Source: Candidatus Bathyarchaeota archaeon
Lineage (GTDB): Archaea; Thermoproteota; Bathyarchaeia; Bathyarchaeales; DTEX01
Direction of reading: 5' to 3'
DNA length: 53,758 nt
Assembly (NCBI GenBank): GCA_003601835.1
Contig: PIYB01000001.1
Coordinates: 1-53,758 of the forward strand
The position numbers were made by a program, and so were the translations under genes. Shown here piece by piece: positions 43,284 through 51,183 of this stretch. Position 1 is the stretch's first letter, and every line of letters starts with the position of its first letter. The notes under the pieces were generated by a model. That model was not told the origin of the DNA, did not search any database, and saw only the letters and a list, made by a program, of their open reading frames with translations.

Positions 43284-44122
43284 TTGTCGTCTGATAAGCT
43301 CCAGAACAAATTAGGCGGGTTCACTGATTCGCTGGAAACCAGGGTTAGAGATGTTTTAGAACTGGGTTTTGAGGCTAAAACGGAACACGGTAACCCTTTC
43401 GTTGACGTAGTATTTGACTGCAAGTTCACCGCCCCTTCGGGAAAAGAATGGGTGGCTCCCGGATTTTATGATGGGCAAGGAACGTGGAAGGTAAGGTTTT
43501 CTCCAAATGAGGGGGGACGCTGGACCTACGAAACCGTCACCAATGTTGAGGATTCAGGTCTCAGAGCAAAAGGCGAGTTCGATGTTTCTGAACCGGACAA
43601 ACCGGTTAGAGGGTTCCTTAAAACTTGCCCGGGTAAATATTGGGGTTTAGAATACGAGTCAGGCTTCAGGTCAGTCCGTACCATCCTCCTGAAGGATACA
43701 ACGACTGGCAAACCCGGTCAACCTGGCCGTGGCAAGGGTCTCCGCAAAAACCAAATTTTGACGGATTCAACCTTGAATATTTCCGCACTGTGGACAAGGT
43801 TGTGCGTTTAGCCTCAGACCTAGGCATCGGGTTTGAGATGATAATGGAGGCGTGGGGGTTTGAATACCCCTTCAATCAACGGGATGTTTTTCTGCCCGAG
43901 TATGAGGAGCTGTGGATGAGGTATCTTGTCACCGGATATGACGCCTTCACCAGCGTCTATATATGGACGTTGATGAACGAGTACGAATACTATCCGGACG
44001 GTGACTGGCGCTACAATCGGGCAGCCGTCCTTTGGACAATAAATGTTCACACCTTCCGAAGCCGCTACGAGTTTCATCTTTTCTTTAAGCATAACAATCT
44101 AAAAGGCGAACATCGAAATTGA
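43284..44122 (+). pseudogene. DUF5060/DUF4038-type glycoside hydrolase, broken and truncated
   Basis: The first frame (from 43284) encodes an immunoglobulin-like DUF5060 module (VDVVFDCKFTAPSGKEW, RWTYETVTNVEDSG, GFLKTCPGKYWGLEYESG). At about 43650-43670 it switches frame to VRLQVSPYHPPEGYNDWQTR, with the start of the TIM barrel that should follow much later missing. It then runs through FDGFNLEYFRTVDKVVRLAS and IWTLMNEYEYYPDGDWRYN before losing homology after about 44030. So there is an internal deletion with frameshift plus C-terminal loss. It follows two radical SAM genes and marks the end of the decaying stretch. Confidence 0.7.
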
Positions 44123-44225
44123 TCTCTTTCCATTTTCAAGAACTTCAGTGTTGTTCACATACCTTCTCTAAGAGTCACCGAGAACCTTTCATACACGGGG
44201 ACACAAGAAATAAAATTGTAATCTC

Positions 44226-44238
44226 GTATTGTAAATAC
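44226..44238. promoter_or_regulatory. Palindrome at the HTH gene transcription start
   Basis: GTATT-GTA-AATAC, 5-base arms, lies between a TATA-like AAATAAAA (44208-44215) and the ATG at 44247. A protein bound here would block transcription start; autorepression by the HTH protein just downstream is the obvious guess. Confidence 0.45.
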
Positions 44239-44246
44239 AGATTGAT

Positions 44247-44531
44247 ATGACGAGGAAACGGTCCAGACTAGAGATCTACCTTGACATTCTCCGAACAGTG
44301 AAATCAGGGGTTAACAGGCCTACCAACATAATGTACAAATGCAATCTCGCGTGGAAACCCTTCAAAAGAATCCTCAGCGCACTTGTAGACAACGGGCTAA
44401 TAATGAAGATAGAGAAGGGAAACAGGAAGATCTATGAACTTACCGATAAAGGACAGTTCATGCTGAAATATTTCGAAACAGCGGAAGCTATACTCGTGGA
44501 CCTCAGAGAACCAAACGAAGTATTCAGCTAA
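44247..44531 (+). CDS. Winged-helix transcriptional regulator (COG3432-like)
   Basis: A 94-residue DNA-binding protein of the archaeal small wHTH group. It reads RKRSRLEIYLDILRTVKSGV, NRPTNIMYKCNLAWKPFKRI and LSALVDNGLIMKIEKGNRKI before YELTDKGQFMLKYFETAEAI. The NRPTxIMYKxNL motif is common in this family. It opens the pilus locus and converges with the peptidase gene; a leaderless promoter with a palindrome precedes it. Control of the pilus genes is possible but not shown. Confidence 0.87.
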   Translation: MTRKRSRLEIYLDILRTVKSGVNRPTNIMYKCNLAWKPFKRILSALVDNGLIMKIEKGNRKIYELTDKGQFMLKYFETAEAILVDLREPNEVFS

Positions 44532-44571
44532 CAAGCCAACCTTTTTTTGAGAACCCGCATCGTCGCCAGTC

Positions 44572-45390
44572 TTAAACCGTGGCGAAAACGGGAAAAACCT
44601 GAAGAACCAGCCACGATATGAAGTCTCCAACAAAAAGAGCGGCAACAAATCCAAGGGTGATGAAAATCAAGAACGGCAAACCAGGTGTCACCCATACTTT
44701 TCCGTCTACCTCGTTAAGGAGTTCCTCAAACCGTTCTTCGTCTTCTTCGCTGCTTTCTTCTTCCAAAGCAGGAAATAGCCTCAGCCGGCGGGCTGCCTCT
44801 CCGTCTTCGTCTCTTGAAAACTGTTCCAACAGCATGTAATGAGACCCGTCTTTTAGCTTTTGTGAGCTAACTTTGAAACCGGTTGCGAACGCCAAAATCT
44901 TGCTCCAAACCGGCTCGTTTTCAAGCCCCTCAAACAATCTTCCGTTCTCTTTTATTAACTGAATCGTGTTATAACCTGCAATCCCCAGCACCAATAGTGA
45001 AGCCGCCAAAACAGCGTTACCCAACACTGCTAACGGGAAAAAAGGAACCCGCCCAGCGAGGTAGCCACTGACAATAGACGGGTAAATGGGCAGCGCCAAA
45101 CCTAGACAGATCAAGGCTTTCGCATCGGCGCCTCCGAAGAAGCCTGCATAGAAAAGAATCAGGGAGATGGCTGTTGTGATGCCGATGGAGATCAGCCATG
45201 CGTAAGGGATCAGCCCGTAGCCGACGGAGCTGTCAACATAAAACTGAAGCAACGTGAGGGCCACAGCCGTCGGAGCATAGGCTGCCCATACTTTGTTTGG
45301 GACTTCTCGCGTCTTGAAGTCGTACCATGAGCTGAGACCTAGGAAGAAAAAGGTTATCAAAACTCTTGAAACTTCAAGCAGCTCATTCAT
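44572..45390 (-). CDS. Archaeal prepilin peptidase (A24 aspartyl protease), with acidic loop
   Basis: A 272-residue membrane protease that cleaves class III signal peptides. The two catalytic Asp sites are D24 in SWYDFKTREVPN and D89 in GGADAKAL. Four hydrophobic segments flank them (about 5-20, 37-54, 63-82, 92-140 region) and a last one is near the C terminus. Between is a long cytosolic loop rich in Glu and Asp (EEESSEEDEERFEELLNEVD) that archaeal relatives such as FlaK lack or have shorter. It is divergent from three pilin-like genes, its expected substrates. Confidence 0.87.
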   Translation of the reverse strand: MNELLEVSRVLITFFFLGLSSWYDFKTREVPNKVWAAYAPTAVALTLLQFYVDSSVGYGLIPYAWLISIGITTAISLILFYAGFFGGADAKALICLGLALPIYPSIVSGYLAGRVPFFPLAVLGNAVLAASLLVLGIAGYNTIQLIKENGRLFEGLENEPVWSKILAFATGFKVSSQKLKDGSHYMLLEQFSRDEDGEAARRLRLFPALEEESSEEDEERFEELLNEVDGKVWVTPGLPFLIFITLGFVAALFVGDFISWLVLQVFPVFATV

Positions 45391-45622
45391 TCCTTACACC
45401 CAGACAACGATGTTGTTAAGACCGTTCGAGACGAGTTCGCACAACCTCTAAGAATAGTCTGGAGCTAAATATCTCGTTTATGGACCTAGAAACCATCGCT
45501 GAAAACAGTTGCGTCCTTCATTTTTTCTATTTTTCTGTGATATATACTGAAAAGCCAGACTATGTCTTCATAACCCATTTATCAATCGTAACCTCACACA
45601 CTTGCTTAAAGGTGATAAAGCA

Positions 45623-46117
45623 GTGACGAAAAGCATGTTAAGGAACAAGAGGGCTCTGAGCCCAGTCATCGCCACGGTTATCCTGATCTCCGTTACAATC
45701 GTCGTCGCAGTCTCAGTAGCATACTGGATGGGCTCAATAGCAGGCGGATACACAAGCTTCGAACAAATAGAACTACCAACAACGTACGCGAAGGCTATTT
45801 CTTCACCGTTCACTGGATGGAATGTGACGATTGAACTTAAGAACACGGGTTCAGCTGATGCTACAATCGACAACTTCTTCGTTAACTCGATTCCTCTCAA
45901 AGACTATACTTGCGGTGTCCGTCTATACGTTAACGGTCAGAACCAGACAGACGACATTTCATCGCTAAGCATATCGGTTACTAAAGGCGGATCAGCGACG
46001 CTTGTTCTTCAGATTGAACAGAGCAGCAGCGACGGATTCACATCAGGCACTAGAATCGACATGAAGCTCCACACTGCCGCTGGCAGGGAATATCCTGCTC
46101 AAGTGAAGCTTCCGTAG
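45623..46117 (+). CDS. Type IV pilin-like protein 1 (archaeal pilin N-terminal domain)
   Basis: A 164-residue surface filament subunit. The class III signal is LRNKRALSPVIATVILI, with cleavage expected after Ala11 just before LSPVIATVIL, the archaellin/pilin hydrophobic helix. The mature part is Ser/Thr-rich and beta-strand rich (WNVTIELKNTGSADATIDNF), probably glycosylated. Start: GTG at 45623 preceded by AAAGGTGAT; a TTG at 45602 is less likely. A TATA element (GATATATAC) is near 45540. First gene of the pilin run. Confidence 0.87.
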   Translation: MTKSMLRNKRALSPVIATVILISVTIVVAVSVAYWMGSIAGGYTSFEQIELPTTYAKAISSPFTGWNVTIELKNTGSADATIDNFFVNSIPLKDYTCGVRLYVNGQNQTDDISSLSISVTKGGSATLVLQIEQSSSDGFTSGTRIDMKLHTAAGREYPAQVKLP

Positions 46118-46167
46118 ACGGCTCGTCCCTCTTTCCCCCTCCTATTTTTCGTCCGGGTTGAGCAGAA

Positions 46168-46623
46168 ATGAGGCTACTCGGTAACAGGAAAGGTCTTGCG
46201 CCCGTTGTGGCGACGATAATCCTGTGTGGAGTAGTTCTCACGATAGGCATAAGCGTCTGGTCCTTGACGTACAGCATAAGCAGCGGTCTAGAGTTAGACT
46301 ATTATGAAAGCGTTAAACGCCAGATAGATAAGGTAAGCGAAAGGTTCACTGTTGAACACGTAGCCTACGATAATGATACTAACACTTTGCGCGTTTGGGT
46401 TTATAACTATGGAACCGTCGACATCAATGTTGACGTGTACGTTTTCTTCGGGTCAAGCATAAACGGAAGCAACACGAACGGCACTTCTATCTCTAGTGGG
46501 AACTATGTTGAGATACCGGTTTCAGTCGGAGAGCTCAACGTGGGAAGCGAGCTCGTAATTGAAGTAATCAGCAGGAGGCAAAACACTGTATACGCAACAT
46601 ACGTTGTTCAGGAATCTTCGTAA
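46168..46623 (+). CDS. Type IV pilin-like protein 2
   Basis: A 151-residue pilin. The N terminus LLGNRKGLAPVVATIILCGV has the class III signal (Arg-Lys-Gly before a hydrophobic helix), cleaved probably after Gly9. The mature part is strand-rich with Asn/Ser/Thr (NGSNTNGTSISSGNY) and a C-terminal VISRRQNTVYATYVV. It begins with ATG 50 nt after pilin 1 and its stop overlaps the third pilin-like gene by 20 nt. It is a different sequence from pilin 1, so a mixed pilus or a minor pilin is likely. Confidence 0.85.
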   Translation: MRLLGNRKGLAPVVATIILCGVVLTIGISVWSLTYSISSGLELDYYESVKRQIDKVSERFTVEHVAYDNDTNTLRVWVYNYGTVDINVDVYVFFGSSINGSNTNGTSISSGNYVEIPVSVGELNVGSELVIEVISRRQNTVYATYVVQESS

Positions 46624-47368
46624 AAAGAAATCCGGCATGGCCACAATCCTCGGTATGCTCATCTTCATAGGGATCCTTTTCACCTGTGTCCTGCCCTTTT
46701 TCCTCTACATCAACCAAGTGAACAGCCTTTACGACCAAACTGTTGTTGAGATGAAGCAGTTCGATCAGGACAGAGCCTTGGAAAAGATTGATGTCTACGC
46801 GTATCCCCTCAGCCAGACGAGCAACGAACTCAGTGTCTATGTCAAAAACCAATGTCCTCTCTCAGTGGAAATAGTCAGAATCTGGGTTGAAGACGAATGC
46901 TTTGAATATTCCCTGCAGGTTCCAGGCATGGGGCATAACACCACTGAATCCATTAACATTGGAGACCTGTTGCCTCAAACAGAAGGTGAGACTGAATCCT
47001 ACAAAGTCAAGGTCACAACTTCCAGAGGCAACACGTTCTCTTCGCTCACCAATCCTCTTCAATATTCCAACGGTTCAGGTTGGGCTGGCGGGCCGTCCTT
47101 TGCAATCAACATCGTGATTGAACTGGACAAGGGGGTCTATTTCTTTAATATTCATGTTGAGGACAGCGGGGGCACAACTGTGTACGATGAGGATGTTTGG
47201 GTAATTCTCGAAAGCGGTATAATGAGAAATGTGAATGTTGACGGACCCGACACTTACCACGTAGAGATTACCCAGACTCATGGACCCGACAAAACATGGT
47301 CCACGGATGTCGAGATCACTACGGAAGAACCAACGAAATGGGTTTATCCACCAAGGGACTACTGGTAG
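46604..47368 (+). CDS. Pilin-like protein 3 with long extracellular domain
   Basis: A 254-residue protein with an N-terminal class III-like signal (RNLRKKKSGMATILGMLIFI) followed by a hydrophobic helix and a larger exposed domain. That domain has Asn-rich, beta-rich sequence (NPLQYSNGSGWAGGPSFAIN; ESGIMRNVNVDGPDTYHVEI). Start is TTG overlapping pilin 2. The signal has Met rather than Leu/Ile-Ser-Pro after the cleavage site, less canonical than the others, so it may be a minor pilin, tip adhesin or assembly component. Confidence 0.75.
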   Translation: MFRNLRKKKSGMATILGMLIFIGILFTCVLPFFLYINQVNSLYDQTVVEMKQFDQDRALEKIDVYAYPLSQTSNELSVYVKNQCPLSVEIVRIWVEDECFEYSLQVPGMGHNTTESINIGDLLPQTEGETESYKVKVTTSRGNTFSSLTNPLQYSNGSGWAGGPSFAINIVIELDKGVYFFNIHVEDSGGTTVYDEDVWVILESGIMRNVNVDGPDTYHVEITQTHGPDKTWSTDVEITTEEPTKWVYPPRDYW

Positions 47369-47510
47369 TTTTTCTAAGATGAGTTTCAAGTACATAGATC
47401 ATATTCATAAGTCATTTATCAGCTGCCTTTCCAGTTTTCCGTATATGTAGTTGAAACCATAGTGGCCTCAGCGAATCGGTGAATGCAGGTTTCTCCGTAA
47501 CGAGGGATGA

Positions 47511-49211
47511 ATGTACTTGGAAAAACCAAAAAAGGATGCCAAAGAGAGAAAATCGAAGCTTAAGAAGAAAGAAGCAAAGGAAAAAAGCGGAATTAGCGGA
47601 ATCTTCAAGGCTTTGTTCTCGAGGAAGAAAGAGGAGAAACCTGCGGAGAAAAAGGTTGTTAGAGAAAAGAAGAAGCGTAGACCCAACTACAAGATCATTG
47701 AGAGCTATTGGATACATAATCCCCTCGCCAAAGTTAACATCGCTTCCGCAAACGGTAACATACAATATATTGTTGAGGAGGCTGAACTCTCTCTCCGAGA
47801 AAAGAACGCGTATCAGAAGATTGTTTCGTTAATAACGAAGGAGCTATCCTCACCTGAAACCTTGAACATAGACCTGAACGCCTACATATTGTCGGAAGCC
47901 AAAAGGCTGGCGAAGAAGTATAAACGTAGCTTAGGAAGGTTCAGCGCGGAGTCTTGGAAAAGAATCTACTATTACGTTATTCGAGACTTGGCGGGTTACG
48001 GCAAACTAGACGTTCTGATGAACGATCCCAACATAGAAGACATCTCCTGCAACGGTCTTAACAGGCCCATCTACATTTGGCACAGAAAGTACGAAAGCAT
48101 CCCCACAAGCATCGAGTTTACAGAAGAAGAGGAATACGATAATTTTATTCTCAAGCTTGCCCACATGGGAGACAAACACATATCCAGCGCGCATCCGATG
48201 CTGGACGCCATGCTTCCCGGGAGACACAGGCTTGCAGCCACCTTCAGACACGAAGTCTCAACCTTCGGCAGCAGCTTCTGCATCAGAAAATTCCGAGAAG
48301 ACCCCTTTTCAATAGTCGATCTGATCAAGATCGGTACAATTAACGCGACGCTGGCTGCTTACCTCTGGATTCTCTTGGAGAACAAGATGAGCTTAATGAT
48401 CATTGGAGGAACAGGCGCCGGCAAAACAAGCATGCTGAACGCTCTTATCAGCTTGATAAAGCCTAACGATAAAATTGTGACGGTTGAAGAGATCGCTGAA
48501 CTAAACACAAATCATGAGAACTGGGTTCAGCTCACCAGCAGACAAGGCTTCAAGTTTGGAGCAGCGGATGAAACATCCATCAGCCTCTTCGATCTTGTGA
48601 AGCTCAGCCTCCGTTACAGACCTGACTACATAATTGTCGGGGAAGTGAGAGGCGAGGAAGCCTACGCTCTGTTCCAAGCCGTTGCAACGGGGCACGGCGG
48701 CATCTGCACAATGCACGCTGACAGCCTAGATCATGCGGCTAAACGTTTAACGTCTCCTCCTATGAACGTGTCCGAAGTTTATGTTCCGCTCATGAACGTT
48801 GGGATCTACGTTTCACGGGTGGAGCTGCCGAAGAAAAAGATGGGGTTAACGTTTGGCAGAAGAGCTAGAAACATCTGGGAAATCATCGACTACGGTGAAT
48901 ACAACCTGATCTCAGAATGGTCGCCTACAGAGGACACCTTCCACGTCAACCTAGAAAAAAGCATTCTATTAGAACGGATCGCTGCTAAGAAAGGCTTAAC
49001 TAAAGAAGATCTTCTAGCGGAGATTAAGCGAAGAGAAAAAGTTTTGACGAAAGTATTGCGGTCCGGCAAAAGAAGCCAAAAAGAGGTCACGGAAGCCATC
49101 ATAGAATACTACAACGAAACGGGGAAAAAAAGGTTACATAGGAAACGCAAGAGAACCGTGCCAAAAGTAACATTGCAAGTTGAACAGCCCCCATGTACCT
49201 ACGCTGCGTGA
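47511..49211 (+). CDS. Type II/IV secretion ATPase (TadA/FlaI family)
   Basis: A 566-residue cytoplasmic hexameric ATPase that drives pilus assembly. A basic, Lys-rich N-terminal region (about 1-60) precedes the GspE-like N-terminal domain. Walker A is GGTGAGKTS at 299-307 and Walker B IIVGEVRGEEAY at about 374-385. The His box is in GHGGICTMHADS. The ATG at 47511 is 143 nt after pilin 3. The TGA stop overlaps the platform gene start region. This is the TadA/FlaI-type motor, partner of the following TadC-like protein. Confidence 0.93.
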   Translation: MYLEKPKKDAKERKSKLKKKEAKEKSGISGIFKALFSRKKEEKPAEKKVVREKKKRRPNYKIIESYWIHNPLAKVNIASANGNIQYIVEEAELSLREKNAYQKIVSLITKELSSPETLNIDLNAYILSEAKRLAKKYKRSLGRFSAESWKRIYYYVIRDLAGYGKLDVLMNDPNIEDISCNGLNRPIYIWHRKYESIPTSIEFTEEEEYDNFILKLAHMGDKHISSAHPMLDAMLPGRHRLAATFRHEVSTFGSSFCIRKFREDPFSIVDLIKIGTINATLAAYLWILLENKMSLMIIGGTGAGKTSMLNALISLIKPNDKIVTVEEIAELNTNHENWVQLTSRQGFKFGAADETSISLFDLVKLSLRYRPDYIIVGEVRGEEAYALFQAVATGHGGICTMHADSLDHAAKRLTSPPMNVSEVYVPLMNVGIYVSRVELPKKKMGLTFGRRARNIWEIIDYGEYNLISEWSPTEDTFHVNLEKSILLERIAAKKGLTKEDLLAEIKRREKVLTKVLRSGKRSQKEVTEAIIEYYNETGKKRLHRKRKRTVPKVTLQVEQPPCTYAA

Positions 49212-49230
49212 GGAGGATGAAAAAGGAAAA

Positions 49231-50967
49231 ATGCTTGAAGATTTCTGCTACGCCCACTTCAGCAGTCTCGGTCGCAGTTTGTTACGCGTATTCAAGAGAA
49301 TAGAGGATGATATGGAAGCTGCAAACATGCGGCTTCATCCTGAAGTTTATCTTAGCATGATCGGTTTCATAACCTATTTGGCAACCGTGGCTTCGGTTGC
49401 ATTCTTGATCTTAGTCTTGCTTGACGTAATCCCGTTCTTTCTTCCTTTTCCGTTCATGCTGCTCTTAGTTATGTTGCCTCCTCTTGTGACGCTGCTAATC
49501 GGCGCCCTTATCCCTAAACTCATAGTCTCGAACAAGATTTCAGGGCTCAAAAACGAGATTCCCTACGCCTCAATGTACCTCAGCGTCATGGCCAGCGGCG
49601 GGCTTACCCCTTATGCAAGCCTGTTAAGGTTAAGAGACACTGAGCTACTGCCGAAACTTAGGAACGAGATCGGTAGAATCGAACGGATACTTCTCTCAAC
49701 AGGCATGGATCCTGTTTCAGCTATGGCGAAAGCTGCTAAGGCTCTGGGCTTAAAAGAATATAAGGAGCTTTTGCTGGGTTACGCTTCAACTTTGAGGACG
49801 GGCGGCGACATTCTTCATTATCTTTACAGCCAAACGGAATCGATGTTTAGGCGGATGGCTCTGCGCATAAAAACCATGGGTGATCACATGGCGATGCTTA
49901 TGGAAGGCTACACGATCATCGCCATTCTAGGAACCTTAGGCGTATACATGATATTCATTGTGTCTCTGAGCTTCCCTCAGTTTCAAGCGTTACCGCCTGA
50001 GATGTTCTTCACGTTTTCTTTCGCTTTGTTGCCCGGGATATCAATAGCCTTCCTATATTTCGCGGACACCATGCAGATCAACTATCCCATCTCCCAGTGG
50101 AAGGCTTATTTAGCTCTCGCGGCGTCTGCTCCTGCCGGGATTTTCATGCTTTCCCAAACTGTTCTCCCCTATTTCGTAGAAGGGTTTCCAAGTATTCCGT
50201 TCATGATGCAGATACCTGTGGTCATCCGGGGTCTGCTTTCTTTACGGGAAGGCTGCGAGCCAGCTTTAGGCATGGCAGTTAGCCTTGGTACACTTTGTTT
50301 GCCTATGGTTATTTCGGATCGTTACTTTTCCAAGGCAGACAAAGGAGTACTTGAAGGAGTAACGAGCTTCCTGAGAGACCTTGTTGAGAACAGAAAAACG
50401 GGTTTAAGCCCTGAAAGAAGCATACAATTACTTGCAAACAGAGACTACGGAAAATTCACGAAATACTTGAAACTTATGAGCGCGGAGATCAGTTGGGGTA
50501 TACCATTGAAACGGATCTTCGAGGACTTCAAGAGTAAAGTGCGGAACTGGATTTGTCTCGTCAACCTGTATCTTCTGATTGACACGATAGAGGTCGGAGG
50601 AGGAACCGAAGAAAGCTTAGAAACGTTAGCCGAGTTCGCGGAGCAAACCAGAGAACTAGAGCAAGAAAGGCATTCTTCGTTGGCGCCGCTTTTCATAGTT
50701 CCTTACATGGGTGCAGCGATCCTTACGCTTACAACGATCTTGCTGCTACAGCTTTTCACGAACATGAGCGTGATGGGCGGAACCCAGATTGCTACTAAGG
50801 AATTGACGAAGATGCTGATTACGCCTCTTATCCTTCACTCTTTCACTCTGGGCATAGTGACGGGAAAGATTGTTTCCGGAAGAGTCTCAGCGGGATTCAA
50901 ACACGCCATAATACTTATCATGGTGTCCATAGCAGGAATTTTTGCGGGAACCCACATAGTGCTTTAA
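49231..50967 (+). CDS. Pilus assembly membrane platform (TadC/FlaJ-like, T2SSF)
   Basis: A 578-residue polytopic membrane protein. The N-terminal half has hydrophobic segments around 41-60 and 80-106, a cytosolic domain with SMYLSVMASGGLTPYASLLRL and GMDPVSAMAKAAKALG, then more membrane segments; the C-terminal half repeats this type II secretion F pattern (YLLIDTIEVGGGTEESLETLA). That duplication is typical of archaeal FlaJ-like platforms. I chose the ATG at 49231, with a GAGGAGG site about 16 nt upstream just after the ATPase stop. A TTG at 49180, overlapping the ATPase gene, would add 17 residues. It works with the ATPase to polymerise pilins. Confidence 0.87.
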   Translation: MLEDFCYAHFSSLGRSLLRVFKRIEDDMEAANMRLHPEVYLSMIGFITYLATVASVAFLILVLLDVIPFFLPFPFMLLLVMLPPLVTLLIGALIPKLIVSNKISGLKNEIPYASMYLSVMASGGLTPYASLLRLRDTELLPKLRNEIGRIERILLSTGMDPVSAMAKAAKALGLKEYKELLLGYASTLRTGGDILHYLYSQTESMFRRMALRIKTMGDHMAMLMEGYTIIAILGTLGVYMIFIVSLSFPQFQALPPEMFFTFSFALLPGISIAFLYFADTMQINYPISQWKAYLALAASAPAGIFMLSQTVLPYFVEGFPSIPFMMQIPVVIRGLLSLREGCEPALGMAVSLGTLCLPMVISDRYFSKADKGVLEGVTSFLRDLVENRKTGLSPERSIQLLANRDYGKFTKYLKLMSAEISWGIPLKRIFEDFKSKVRNWICLVNLYLLIDTIEVGGGTEESLETLAEFAEQTRELEQERHSSLAPLFIVPYMGAAILTLTTILLLQLFTNMSVMGGTQIATKELTKMLITPLILHSFTLGIVTGKIVSGRVSAGFKHAIILIMVSIAGIFAGTHIVL

Positions 50968-51183
50968 CAAGGTTCAATAAAGACATTAACGCTGCGAACG
51001 ATGATTCTGCTTGGTTGCCATGGCAAGTTTCCTACAATTCAGAGATGCACAGCAACGAAGTAAATTAAACAATACATGTCACCGATACAGATGAGCTATT
51101 CATAACTCTTTTTACTGTTCTGTATGGTCTTACTATCACACGCAGGTTCTGTAACTATTCCACTATAGTCAGAAGGACGGCGA

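Noticed and set aside
45404-45416. Short inverted repeat ACAAC-GAT-GTTGT between the peptidase and pilin genes
   Set aside because: Five-base arms are common by chance in a window this size and it is not placed at a TATA box; recorded but not called.
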